DNA of 8,045 nt, taken from positions 1-8,045 of the forward strand of contig WTGR01000300.1 in NCBI GenBank assembly GCA_011523485.1. Direction: 5' to 3'. Position 1 is the stretch's first letter; every line of letters begins with the position of its first letter. Under the pieces are notes generated by a model. It was not told where the DNA came from. It saw only the letters and a list, made by a program, of their open reading frames with translations, and searched no databases. Source of the stretch: Acidobacteriota bacterium. Its GTDB lineage: Bacteria; Acidobacteriota; Vicinamibacteria; Vicinamibacterales; UBA8438. A program made the position numbers and the translations under genes. Below are positions 1 through 6,296 of the stretch, piece by piece.

Positions 1-294
1 GCCGGGAGCGGGGCGGTGGTGGCGCTCGACGCGCTGACCGGCGAGACGCGGTGGAAGTTCGAGATGACCGACGTCACGAGCAGCGGCATCCTCACCACCG
101 CCTCGGATCTGCTGTTCACCGGCGCCCGCTCGGGCTACTTTCAGGCCCTGGACGCCCGCACCGGCGACCTGTTGTGGCGGGTGAGCCTGGGCGGCCAGAT
201 CGTCAACGGCCCGATTACCTACGAGGTGGGCGGCAGACAGTACGTCGCGGTCATCGCCGGCAGTTCCCTGTCGACGTTCGCGTTGCGCGACTGA
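1..294 (+). CDS. PQQ-type beta-propeller quinoprotein, C-terminal end (partial)
   Basis: The reading frame is open from the first base to a TGA at 292-294, so only the last 97 residues of a longer protein are present. Two propeller-blade signatures of the PQQ-repeat type are visible: ALDALTGETRWKFEM and, about 35 residues later, ALDARTGDLLWRVSLGG. Each has the A-x-D-x-x-T-G-x-x-x-W pattern that closes a blade. The final strand (YVAVIAGSSLSTFAL) resembles the end of quinoprotein alcohol or glucose dehydrogenases, which are periplasmic and oxidise alcohols or sugars using pyrroloquinoline quinone. The catalytic and PQQ-contacting residues lie outside the window. It could therefore be an active dehydrogenase, an empty quinoprotein of the kind known in Acidobacteria, or a BamB-like propeller. 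The gene converges on the minus-strand operon that starts downstream. Confidence 0.85.
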   Translation, partial: AGSGAVVALDALTGETRWKFEMTDVTSSGILTTASDLLFTGARSGYFQALDARTGDLLWRVSLGGQIVNGPITYEVGGRQYVAVIAGSSLSTFALRD

Positions 295-306
295 CCGCGT
301 CCTGGC

Positions 307-347
307 GGCCGGCCTCCCCCGCGGGCTCGCGCGGACCGGGGCCGGCC
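307..347. terminator. GC-rich hairpin between convergent genes, possible bidirectional terminator
   Basis: GGCCGGCC at 307-314 pairs with GGCCGGCC at 340-347. Inside it, CCGCG at 319-323 pairs with CGCGG at 330-334 around a 6-base loop. The structure lies between the stop of the quinoprotein gene (294) and the stop of the small membrane-protein gene (349), where a shared terminator would be expected. Neither strand has a U-tract after the stem, so it is not a textbook intrinsic terminator. In such GC-rich DNA some stem could form by chance. Confidence 0.4.
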
Positions 348-348
348 T

Positions 349-519
349 CTATCCCACCGTCCGCTTCACGATGAACCAGCCGGCGACGAAGGCGGCGACG
401 CCGGCGCCGAACAGACGCGGGCTCGGCCCGAGCGGCCCGGCGGTGACGATGGAGACGAGCAGCAGCCACATTCCGAGGAGCTGCAGCCCGCGGCCCGCGT
501 AGTAGAGCATTCCCGGCAC
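349..519 (-). CDS. Small two-helix membrane protein, function unknown
   Basis: This predicted 56-residue protein has two hydrophobic segments, at about residues 12-31 (LQLLGMWLLLVSIVTAGPLG) and 36-51 (LFGAGVAAFVAGWFIV). A short G-P-S-P-R turn joins them, and the C-terminus is basic (KRTVG). The GTG at 519-517 is preferred as the start because the purine run GGAGGAG at 534-528 lies 8 bases upstream. An ATG at 510-508 would give 53 residues but sits about 17 bases from that run. The gene begins 2 bases after the rarA stop codon, and its ribosome-binding site lies inside the end of rarA, so it is probably co-transcribed and translationally coupled. I do not recognise a named family. The pattern suggests a small inner-membrane protein, and the function is unknown. 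Confidence 0.72.
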   Translation of the reverse strand: MPGMLYYAGRGLQLLGMWLLLVSIVTAGPLGPSPRLFGAGVAAFVAGWFIVKRTVG

Positions 520-521
520 GG

Positions 522-1880
522 CTACGGCTCCTCCGTCCGCGCGGGGGTGTCTCGCCCCTTCGCGCGCTTCAGCGCCCGCCACGCGTCGAGCCGGCGGGCG
601 ACTTCCTTCTCGTATCCCCGTGTGGTCGGCCGGTAGTAGCGGCGGCCGGCGAGCGCGGGGGGCAGGCAGTCCATGCCCGTGACGCCGTCCGGATCGTCGT
701 GGGCGTAGGCGTACCCCTCCCCGTAGCCCTGTTCCTTCATCAGCCGGGTCGGCGCGTTGCGCAGGTGCAGGGGGACCGGCTCGGCCACCTGCTCGTGCGC
801 GTCGGCCGCGGCCCGGTTGTACGCCGCGTAGACGGCGTTGCTCTTGGGCGCGGTGGCGAGATAGGTGACGGCCTGCGCCAGCGCGGTGTTGCCCTCCGGC
901 ATGCCGATGAAGTGCACCGCCTCCTTGGCCGCGACCGCTACCGCAAGAGCGTTCGGGTCGGCGTTGCCGACGTCCTCGGAGGCGAAGCGCACCAGGCGCC
1001 GCGCGATGTACAGAGGCTCCTCGCCCGCCTCGATCATGCGCGCCAGCCAGTAGACGCCGGCGTCCGGATCGCTGTTGCGCAGCGACTTGTGCAGCGCCGA
1101 GATCAGGTTGAAGTGCTCGTCGCCCGACTTGTCGTAGAGCAGCGCGCGCTTCTGGACGGCCCGCGCCAGCAACTCCCGGTCGATGCGTCCGGATCCGGCC
1201 AGGGTGGCGGCCAGCTCCAGCAGGTTGAGCGCCACGCGCGCGTCCCCGCTGGCGTGGCGCGCGATGGCCGCGAGGGCCTCGTCGTCCGCGGCGACCCCGG
1301 TCGAGCCGAGGCCGCGTTCGGGGTCCGCGAGCGCCCGGCGCAGGATGGCCGCCGTCTCGTCCGTCGCCAGCGGCTGCAGCACGAAGACCTTGGAACGCGA
1401 CAGCAGCGCGGCGTTGACCTCGAACGACGGGTTCTCGGTGGTGGCGCCGATCAGCGCGATGTCTCCCGCCTCGACGCGGGGGAGAAAGGCATCCTGCTGC
1501 GCCTTGTTGAAGCGGTGGATCTCGTCCACGAACAGGATCGTGCGCCGTGCGAGCTCGCGGCGCGCCGCCTGGGCCTCGGCCATCACCGCCTTGATGTCCT
1601 TGATGCCGGACAGGACGGCGCTGAAGGCGATGAAATGGGCGCGGGTGACCGTGGCGATCAGGCGCGCGATGGTCGTCTTGCCGGTGCCCGGCGGACCCCA
1701 GAGGATGATCGATTGCAAGGCGTCGCGCTCGATCGCGGCGCGCAACGGCCGACCGGGCGCCAGCAGCTCCTGCTGGCCCACGAGCTCCTCGAAGGTCCGC
1801 GGGCGCATCCGCTCCGCGAGCGGCGCGTCGACGGCGCGCCGGTCCGGCGCGGCGGACTCGAACAGGTGGCCTGACTTCAT
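522..1880 (-). CDS. rarA: Replication-associated recombination protein A (RarA/MgsA), AAA+ ATPase
   Basis: The 452-residue product is full length for the RarA/MgsA (eukaryotic WRNIP1) family. These proteins are AAA+ clamp-loader-like ATPases that act at stalled replication forks and single-stranded DNA ends in the cytoplasm. The Walker A motif GPPGTGKTT is at residues 62-70, Walker [11 protein letters not shown] at 115-124, sensor 1 GATTENPSF at 145-153 and sensor 2 [12 protein letters not shown] at 211-222. The RarA-specific tetramerisation/C-terminal region follows, with [18 protein letters not shown] from about 249 and the family segments VGNADP and [11 protein letters not shown]. The ATG at 1880-1878 overlaps the stop of the upstream methyltransferase gene as ATGA. 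There is only a weak purine stretch (GGCGG) before it, which is consistent with translational coupling. The N-terminus ([22 protein letters not shown]) matches the usual RarA start, so no longer start is needed. Confidence 0.96.
   Translation of the reverse strand: MKSGHLFESAAPDRRAVDAPLAERMRPRTFEELVGQQELLAPGRPLRAAIERDALQSIILWGPPGTGKTTIARLIATVTRAHFIAFSAVLSGIKDIKAVMAEAQAARRELARRTILFVDEIHRFNKAQQDAFLPRVEAGDIALIGATTENPSFEVNAALLSRSKVFVLQPLATDETAAILRRALADPERGLGSTGVAADDEALAAIARHASGDARVALNLLELAATLAGSGRIDRELLARAVQKRALLYDKSGDEHFNLISALHKSLRNSDPDAGVYWLARMIEAGEEPLYIARRLVRFASEDVGNADPNALAVAVAAKEAVHFIGMPEGNTALAQAVTYLATAPKSNAVYAAYNRAAADAHEQVAEPVPLHLRNAPTRLMKEQGYGEGYAYAHDDPDGVTGMDCLPPALAGRRYYRPTTRGYEKEVARRLDAWRALKRAKGRDTPARTEEP
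528..534 (-). promoter_or_regulatory. Shine-Dalgarno sequence inside the end of rarA that decides the next start
   Basis: Read on the minus strand, GGAGGAG lies in the last codons of rarA (Thr-Glu-Glu-Pro-stop). It sits 8 bases before the GTG at 519-517. It is the clearest ribosome-binding site in the window and favours the GTG over the later ATG at 510-508. Confidence 0.6.
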
Positions 1881-2719
1881 ACCGCCATTCGTTGCCGGCG
1901 GACTTCGTACGCGAGGACGGCGGCCGCCACCGCGGCGTTGAGCGATTCGACGCCGCCGGCCATCGGAATCGAGACGACGGCGTCCGCGGAGCGGTGGAAC
2001 GGGATCTCGATACCCGCACCCTCGCCGCCGATCAGAATCAGCGCCGGTCGCGTCAGGTCGAGATCGTACATCGACCGGCCGTTCCGCGGGACCGCGGCGA
2101 GCACTTCGCAGCCGGCTCGCCGGGCCTGTTCGGGCAGGTCGCTCCCCTCGCCCGCGTCCGCTACCGGCAGCCGGAACGTGCTGCCCATGGCGCCGCGGAG
2201 CGCCTTCCATCCGAACGGGTCGGCCGCCGCCCCGGTGACGACGACGCCGCCGGCGCCGGCCGCGTCGGCCGCCCGGACGATGGCCCCGAGATTGCCCGGG
2301 TCCTGCACGCCGGCCGGCGCGATGAGGCAGCCGTGCGCGGCGCGGGCGAGTACTTCTTCGACCGACGGGGCGCGATGGCGCGCCAGCGCGACGGCGGTGG
2401 AGGAAGAGCGGAGGGGGCTGGCGGCCGCCAGCACGGGGTCCGAGCCGGCCGCGACATCGATATGGTTCGCCTCGCAATCCGCCACGAGCGCGTCGAGGGC
2501 CGGCGCGCCGCGCCGGAGCGCGGATGCGGCCACGAGCACGGATTCCAGGCGGACGCCGGCGCGCCGCGCGTCGGCGATCAGGCGCCGCCCGTCGAGCAGC
2601 AGATGCGTTCGCGACCGGCGGTTGGCGCGGAGGGCGGACCGGAAACGCGCGACGAGCGGGTTCCGGCGACTGGTGACGGTTTCCACGGAATCGGCGCTAC
2701 GCGGCGCCGGGCCGAGCAT
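1877..2719 (-). CDS. SpoU/TrmH-family RNA 2'-O-methyltransferase (RlmB-like)
   Basis: The 280-residue product is an RNA ribose 2'-O-methyltransferase that uses S-adenosylmethionine through the trefoil-knot SPOUT fold. The N-terminal substrate-binding domain covers about residues 35-110 ([21 protein letters not shown] and onward). The catalytic domain has motif 1 NLGAIVRAA at 143-151, with Asn143 and the catalytic-type Arg149. Motif 2 is [14 protein letters not shown] at 227-240, and motif 3 is [17 protein letters not shown] at 251-267. Motif 2 has Gly where RlmB usually has Asn (GNEG). The substrate cannot be read from sequence: 23S rRNA, as for RlmB or TsnR, is most likely, and a tRNA is possible. 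The chosen ATG is at 2719-2717, and a GTG at 2686-2684 would give 269 residues. Neither has a clear Shine-Dalgarno sequence. The stop overlaps the rarA start (ATGA), which makes this the first gene of a three-gene operon. Confidence 0.9.
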   Translation of the reverse strand: MLGPAPRSADSVETVTSRRNPLVARFRSALRANRRSRTHLLLDGRRLIADARRAGVRLESVLVAASALRRGAPALDALVADCEANHIDVAAGSDPVLAAASPLRSSSTAVALARHRAPSVEEVLARAAHGCLIAPAGVQDPGNLGAIVRAADAAGAGGVVVTGAAADPFGWKALRGAMGSTFRLPVADAGEGSDLPEQARRAGCEVLAAVPRNGRSMYDLDLTRPALILIGGEGAGIEIPFHRSADAVVSIPMAGGVESLNAAVAAAVLAYEVRRQRMAV

Positions 2720-2754
2720 AGCAGATGTGCTAGGCTTCAAGGCTGCAATCTGCT
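2720..2754. promoter_or_regulatory. Divergent regulatory region with a 7-bp inverted repeat abutting both starts
   Basis: AGCAGAT at 2720-2726 and ATCTGCT at 2748-2754 are perfect inverted copies separated by 21 bases. As a result, each divergent gene has ATCTGCT directly before its ATG: with no gap for the methyltransferase gene, and with one base between for greA. The region is less GC-rich than its surroundings. It contains weak -10-like hexamers, TAGGCT at 2731-2736 (+) and TAGCAC at 2732-2727 (-), without convincing -35 boxes. Promoters for both transcripts must lie in or near these 36 bases, or inside the opposing coding sequences. The repeat could be an operator or a start-codon-proximal mRNA element. 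Confidence 0.4.
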
Positions 2755-2755
2755 C

Positions 2756-3220
2756 ATGAAGGCACGGCTGCTGAAACGGATCGAGGGCGAGATTCAGACG
2801 CTGGAGCGCGAGCTCACTCGCGAGCTTCCCAGGGAGATCCAGCGGGCCCGGGAGCTGGGCGACCTGCGTGAGAACGCCGAGTACCAGGCGGCGAAGGAGC
2901 GGCAGCGGCTCGTCGAGGCCCGCATCGGCATGCTGCGGACCCGGGTCGCGGAAATCGCGCTGATGAACCTCGACCGCCTGCCGCATGATCGGGCGGCGCT
3001 CGGGTCGACCGTACTGCTGCGCGCGGAGGACGGGGCGACCATCACCTACGAGCTGGTGATGCCCGAGGATGCCGATCCCAAGAAGGGGTGGGTGTCGACC
3101 GCGTCCCCGATCGGCCGGGCCATCGTCGGCCGGGAGGAAGGCGACGAAATCCAGGTCAAGACGCCGAGCGGCGTCCGCGAGTTCGAGATCGTCGAGCTGA
3201 CCACTATCCACGAGTCCTGA
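2756..3220 (+). CDS. greA: Transcription elongation factor GreA
   Basis: The 154-residue product has the two GreA domains. An N-terminal antiparallel coiled coil covers about residues 1-72. Its tip carries GDLRENAEYQAAKE, with the acidic pair Asp36 and Glu39 corresponding to the tip residues that coordinate the second metal in the RNA polymerase active site. The C-terminal FKBP-like domain runs from about residue 80, with the conserved stretch DADPKKGWVSTASPIGRAIVG and then GDEIQVKTPSG. GreA enters the secondary channel of RNA polymerase and stimulates cleavage of backtracked RNA. The ATG at 2756-2758 gives a normal-length protein. The only Shine-Dalgarno-like sequence is a weak AAGG at 2739-2742, 13 bases upstream. 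The gene is divergent from the RNA methyltransferase and probably co-transcribed with the patatin-like gene 14 bases downstream. The tip motif and TASPIGRA signature argue against a GreB or Rnk assignment. Confidence 0.95.
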   Translation: MKARLLKRIEGEIQTLERELTRELPREIQRARELGDLRENAEYQAAKERQRLVEARIGMLRTRVAEIALMNLDRLPHDRAALGSTVLLRAEDGATITYELVMPEDADPKKGWVSTASPIGRAIVGREEGDEIQVKTPSGVREFEIVELTTIHES

Positions 3221-3234
3221 GCGCCTGCCAGTCC

Positions 3235-4707
3235 GTGGCTTCCATCGACACGGTTCGCCGGTACGTCCCGCAGTTGCGGACGGCGCTCGTCCTCGCCGGC
3301 ACCGGCGCCGCCGGCGCGTATCACGCCGGCGTGTTGCGCGCACTGGTCGAGGCCGGCGTCAAGATCGATCTCGTCGCCGGGCGCGGGATCGGCGCCGTGG
3401 GGGCGATGTTCGCGGCGGTGGACGGCGGCTCGCGACTGTGGGCGCAGAGCGGGCTGTGGCGCAGCCCCGGCGTGCGCCGTACCTACCGCTGGCGGTCCAC
3501 GCTGCGCGGCGCGGCGTGGATGCTCGCCGCCGCGTTCGCGACGACGCTGCTGCCGGTCGCGGCATTGGCGCTGGCGGCCGTCGTGTTTCCCGTCGGGTAC
3601 TTCCTGGTCCTGATCGGCGTGGAGGCCGGCGGCGAACTGTCGGCGGCCTATGGCGGTTGGCTCCGCACGGTCTTCGCGCCGTCGGTGCTGCCGGTCTACC
3701 TGCCCCGACTCGTGGTGATCGCGGTCGCTTCGCTGCTGGCGTTGCTGGCCCTCGATGTCATCGAGCGCGCTCTGCGGCCTCGAGGTCGGCGGCCGGGTCG
3801 CGGCGGGCTGTGGTGGCGGCTGCTGGGGGCGCCGATCGACCGCGCGCAGGCCGTGGCATGGTTCAGCGGCGGCCTGTGGCAGATCATGCACGGCTCGCGG
3901 GTGCAGCGCCCCAACGCCGACGAGCTGGGCCGGCGCTATGCGGAGCTGCTCCAGGAGAATCTGGGACAGCCCGGGTTTCGCGAGCTGCTGATGCTGGTCC
4001 ACGACGTCGACGCGCGGCGCGACGTCGCCTTCGCCCTGCTCGCCGAGCCGTACCGCGGCGAGTTCCTGCAGGGGCAGCCCGGGGAGGACGCCGCGGCGCG
4101 GCCGCTCGAGACGGTGGACTTGTCGCAGGGCGCGCAGCGGCACGCGATGGACGCTTTCGCCGCCGCGCTGTGCCTGCCGGTCGCCACCGACCCGCACCAC
4201 GTGACGTTCGCGCACGACGGCGCCTGGCAGGGGGAGACGCACCGGTTCTGCGATCGGCCCGACAGCACGGCGCGTCTGCTGGAAGAGGTGGCGCGGGCCG
4301 GCGTCGAGCAGGTCATTCTGGTCTCGGCCGTGCCGTCCGCCAGCGGCCCGCATGCGCTCGGCGCGGCGCGCCGGGACATCCGCGGCAAGGCGGGGGAATA
4401 CCTGCTCGGCGTCGAGACCGTTTCTCTTCAGGAGGCGATCGACGCCCGGCGCGGGCTGTTCCAGTCCCTGTTCGAGGTCAGGCCGGCGCACAACCCGGTC
4501 GGTCCCTTCGACGTGGCCGGATGCTACGACGAGCGGTCCGACCGGATGCAGACCCTGGCGGAGCTGGTCGATCGCGGCTACCAGGACGGCTTTCGGCAGT
4601 TCGTCGACGCCGTGCTGGGGGCCAGCGGCGAGCTCATCGAGGCGCCGCCGGTCGAGCGGGCGGACGCTCCGGTCTCCTTCTCCGCCCGTCTTGCGGGCCA
4701 GGACTGA
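3235..4707 (+). CDS. Patatin-like membrane protein lacking the catalytic serine (putative pseudoenzyme)
   Basis: The 490-residue product starts at a GTG (3235-3237), 14 bases after greA, with no clear Shine-Dalgarno sequence. A TTG at 3274 is the only near alternative. The N-terminus follows the patatin phospholipase pattern. The glycine-rich oxyanion loop GTGAAGAYHAGVL is at residues 22-34, then DLVAGRGIGAVGAMFAA. At the nucleophile elbow, where patatins have G-x-S-x-G, this protein has G49-R-G51-I-G53, so the serine is replaced by glycine. The Arg/Lys usual in the oxyanion loop is also absent. An Asp-Gly-Ala motif resembling the second half of the Ser-Asp dyad is at 328-330 (HDGAW). Hydrophobic segments at about 93-128 and 155-176 are inserted between these motifs, so the protein is probably anchored in the inner membrane. 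Ordinary patatins are soluble and shorter, at about 300 residues. Patatin ancestry is well supported for the N-terminal part. Loss of lipase activity is inferred, and the present role is unknown. Confidence 0.82.
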   Translation: MASIDTVRRYVPQLRTALVLAGTGAAGAYHAGVLRALVEAGVKIDLVAGRGIGAVGAMFAAVDGGSRLWAQSGLWRSPGVRRTYRWRSTLRGAAWMLAAAFATTLLPVAALALAAVVFPVGYFLVLIGVEAGGELSAAYGGWLRTVFAPSVLPVYLPRLVVIAVASLLALLALDVIERALRPRGRRPGRGGLWWRLLGAPIDRAQAVAWFSGGLWQIMHGSRVQRPNADELGRRYAELLQENLGQPGFRELLMLVHDVDARRDVAFALLAEPYRGEFLQGQPGEDAAARPLETVDLSQGAQRHAMDAFAAALCLPVATDPHHVTFAHDGAWQGETHRFCDRPDSTARLLEEVARAGVEQVILVSAVPSASGPHALGAARRDIRGKAGEYLLGVETVSLQEAIDARRGLFQSLFEVRPAHNPVGPFDVAGCYDERSDRMQTLAELVDRGYQDGFRQFVDAVLGASGELIEAPPVERADAPVSFSARLAGQD

Positions 4708-4734
4708 CTGGGAGAGGCGTTCGGCGCGGCGTCC

Positions 4735-6189
4735 TCAGCCGCCGGGCGAGCGCAGTTTCGCGGGGCCTTTGCCCGCAGTCCGCCGGTCGCCGCTCTGCGG
4801 CTCGCGCAGGAAGCGGGCGGCGAGGTCGGCGAGCCGGTCCGCGATTTCGCTGTCCTCGACCGATTGGAACTTCGTCCGGAATGCGTCGAGCGGCACCACC
4901 GCCTTGGCCATGGCGCGATGTCCTCCCGCGCTGCCGATATCGTTGAACCACCGTTTGACGAACTCGCCGGCGTTGCGCGAGTAGCCCAGATTCCGGACCG
5001 AGACGACGAGCCGGTCGCCGACGATGCCGGACACGACGGACCACTTGACGTCCTCGAGCTGCAGGAGGAAATCCGCGACGTACGGCACGAGGTCGTCCCG
5101 CGGCGCCTCGCCGATGTGCGCCGCGAACACCTGGTCGCGCATCCGGCCCGACTGCACGCCCCGCGTCACGTGCCGCAGCCGCTCCAGCGTGATCTCGGAG
5201 CCCTCCATCTTGCGGACCAGCGCCGGGTCGGCGAGGGGATACAGATAGGTGAACGCCTCCAGGTCGCTGCGGTTCGTCTGCCGCGACAGGAACAGCGTGT
5301 CGGACTTGATGGCGTAGAGCATCGCCGTGGCGATGCGTTCCGAGATGTTCACGTCCGTGGCCCGCAGATGCTCGGTGAGGATCGTGGCCGTCGAGCCGTA
5401 GTCGGGGCGAATGTCCTTGAAGATCGTCGTGTAGCCGGTTCGTTCCGGGTGGTGGTCGATGACCAGATCCACGCGTCCGAGCAGGCCCCCGAAATAGTGC
5501 GGCTGGACGTCGACGGTGGCGATGCGGTCGAACTCGCCGAGCGACTCGGCGGTCAGGGCCTGCACCTGGATGTCGAGCAGGTTCGCCATGCGCAGGTTCT
5601 CGGGGCGGGTCACCCCGTGGAACGCGCCGATGATGGCGGTGGCCTTGGTGCGGTGGAGCAACGCACGCAGCGCGAGGCCGCTCGCCAGCGCGTCGGGGTC
5701 GGGATCGTGGTGCAGGAGAATGAGCACCCGGTCGGCGTCGGCGAAGTAGCGCTGGTACTGCTGGACCCGCGAACGGGTGAGCGCGCGGCCGAGCGCGCCG
5801 AGCAGCGAGCCCTTGAGCAGGTCGCCGAGGCTCAGCGCGCTGACCTCGGGAAAGGCGGCGAGGCACTCGTCGGATCGTTTCGAGCGGCGCTCGGCGACGT
5901 CGAGCACGTAGGTCAGCACCGCGCCGGCGTCGGCCAGCGCTTCCAGAATGCGCCTGACGCTGCGGCGCCCGCCGTCCTCGACGATGACGCAGGTGGCCGG
6001 CGTCACGTCCATGCGTAGGTAGGTGTCGATGCGCCGCGGATCGCCGGCCCGGGCGGGAATCCCGGCGTCGTGGAGGCGTCGGGCCAGGGCGCGATCCTCT
6101 ACCAGGAACTCGATGTCGAGAGACGGCACGAGCGCCTGGTGCAGCGTCCTGACGACCAGGGCATCCTGGCAGACCGCCACGCACCTCAT
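4735..6189 (-). CDS. DHH/DHHA1 phosphoesterase with N-terminal RCK (TrkA-N)-like domain
   Basis: The 484-residue product appears to be a cytosolic metal-dependent phosphodiesterase of the RecJ/NrnA/GdpP superfamily. Motif I HHDPDPDALASGLAL starts at 160 (His160, Asp164, Asp166). Motif II TVDVQ carries Asp227, motif III is DHH at 245-247, and motif IV SDTLF carries Asp297. The C-terminal DHHA1 domain has the substrate-binding GGHRAMA at 422-428. All expected metal ligands are present, so it is probably active, with Mn2+ as the usual family metal. Residues 1-100 resemble an RCK_N/TrkA-N Rossmann domain (FLVEDRALARRL, GIPARAGDPRRIDTYLRMDV, CVIVED), but the glycine-rich nucleotide loop is missing. 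Likely substrates are short oligonucleotides, cyclic dinucleotides or pAp. The family does not settle which, and no membrane, PAS or GGDEF part of GdpP is present. The ATG at 6189-6187 has GAGG 5 bases upstream and TATAAT 11 bases upstream. The gene stands alone, convergent with the patatin-like gene (27-base gap) and divergent from the VWA gene. Confidence 0.9.
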   Translation of the reverse strand: MRCVAVCQDALVVRTLHQALVPSLDIEFLVEDRALARRLHDAGIPARAGDPRRIDTYLRMDVTPATCVIVEDGGRRSVRRILEALADAGAVLTYVLDVAERRSKRSDECLAAFPEVSALSLGDLLKGSLLGALGRALTRSRVQQYQRYFADADRVLILLHHDPDPDALASGLALRALLHRTKATAIIGAFHGVTRPENLRMANLLDIQVQALTAESLGEFDRIATVDVQPHYFGGLLGRVDLVIDHHPERTGYTTIFKDIRPDYGSTATILTEHLRATDVNISERIATAMLYAIKSDTLFLSRQTNRSDLEAFTYLYPLADPALVRKMEGSEITLERLRHVTRGVQSGRMRDQVFAAHIGEAPRDDLVPYVADFLLQLEDVKWSVVSGIVGDRLVVSVRNLGYSRNAGEFVKRWFNDIGSAGGHRAMAKAVVPLDAFRTKFQSVEDSEIADRLADLAARFLREPQSGDRRTAGKGPAKLRSPGG

Positions 6190-6200
6190 GGCAGCCTCGA

Positions 6201-6206
6201 ATTATA
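6201..6206 (-). promoter_or_regulatory. Consensus -10 box upstream of the DHH phosphoesterase gene
   Basis: A perfect TATAAT on the minus strand ends 11 bases before the ATG at 6189. In this very GC-rich DNA a perfect -10 hexamer is notable. No TTGACA-like -35 is visible at 16-18 bases upstream. Transcription starting about 7 bases downstream would leave a 5' leader of only a few bases and would cut into or remove the GAGG ribosome-binding site. Confidence 0.5.
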
Positions 6207-6230
6207 CGCGGGTCCGCGCCCGCTGCCTGT

Positions 6231-6260
6231 ACGGGATGTCCCGGGATGGACCGGAACGAC
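6231..6260. repeat. Imperfect 10-bp tandem repeat between divergent promoters
   Basis: Three successive decamers, ACGGGATGTC, CCGGGATGGA and CCGGAACGAC, share a GGGATG-like core spaced exactly one helical turn apart. The first two copies share CGGGATG perfectly, and the third is degenerate. A small dyad, GGGA-TG-TCCC, at 6233-6242 overlaps the first copy. The block lies about midway between the -10 boxes of the DHH and VWA genes, where a shared regulator could bind, but the repeat is short and could be chance. Confidence 0.25.
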
Positions 6261-6283
6261 CGTCCGCGTGCGCCGCCGTGCGC

Positions 6284-6289
6284 TATCAT
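6284..6289 (+). promoter_or_regulatory. -10-like box directly before the VWA gene
   Basis: TATCAT, one mismatch from the TATAAT consensus, ends 7 bases before the ATG at 6297. No -35-like hexamer is seen at the usual distance. If used, it would place the transcription start at or next to the start codon, giving a leaderless message. The lack of a Shine-Dalgarno sequence before this ATG (CGCGGCC) agrees with that. Confidence 0.4.
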
Positions 6290-6296
6290 CGCGGCC

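Noticed and set aside
699..1874. A 391-codon plus-strand frame antisense to rarA
   Set aside because: It mirrors the conserved rarA codons and shows only composition-biased protein sequence. There is no sign of an antisense gene.
349..2019. A 556-codon open frame on the minus strand overlapping most of rarA in another frame
   Set aside because: It is an Arg/Gly/Ala-rich shadow produced by high GC content. Only its last ~56 codons, after the rarA stop, look like a protein.
2715..2720. TATGCT on the minus strand as a -10 box for the RNA methyltransferase gene
   Set aside because: It overlaps the ATG start codon itself, so it cannot drive a transcript containing that start. It would only fit the later GTG at 2686.
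3046..4491. Long minus-strand and plus-strand alternative frames across the patatin-like gene
   Set aside because: They are low-complexity Arg/Gln/His- or Arg/Ala/Gly-rich translations without domain signatures. The frame with the patatin motifs and membrane segments explains the region.
4700..4735. Possible terminator hairpin between the convergent patatin-like and DHH genes (AGGAC and GTCCT)
   Set aside because: The stem is only 5 bp with a loop of about 26 bases and no U-tract, too weak to call.
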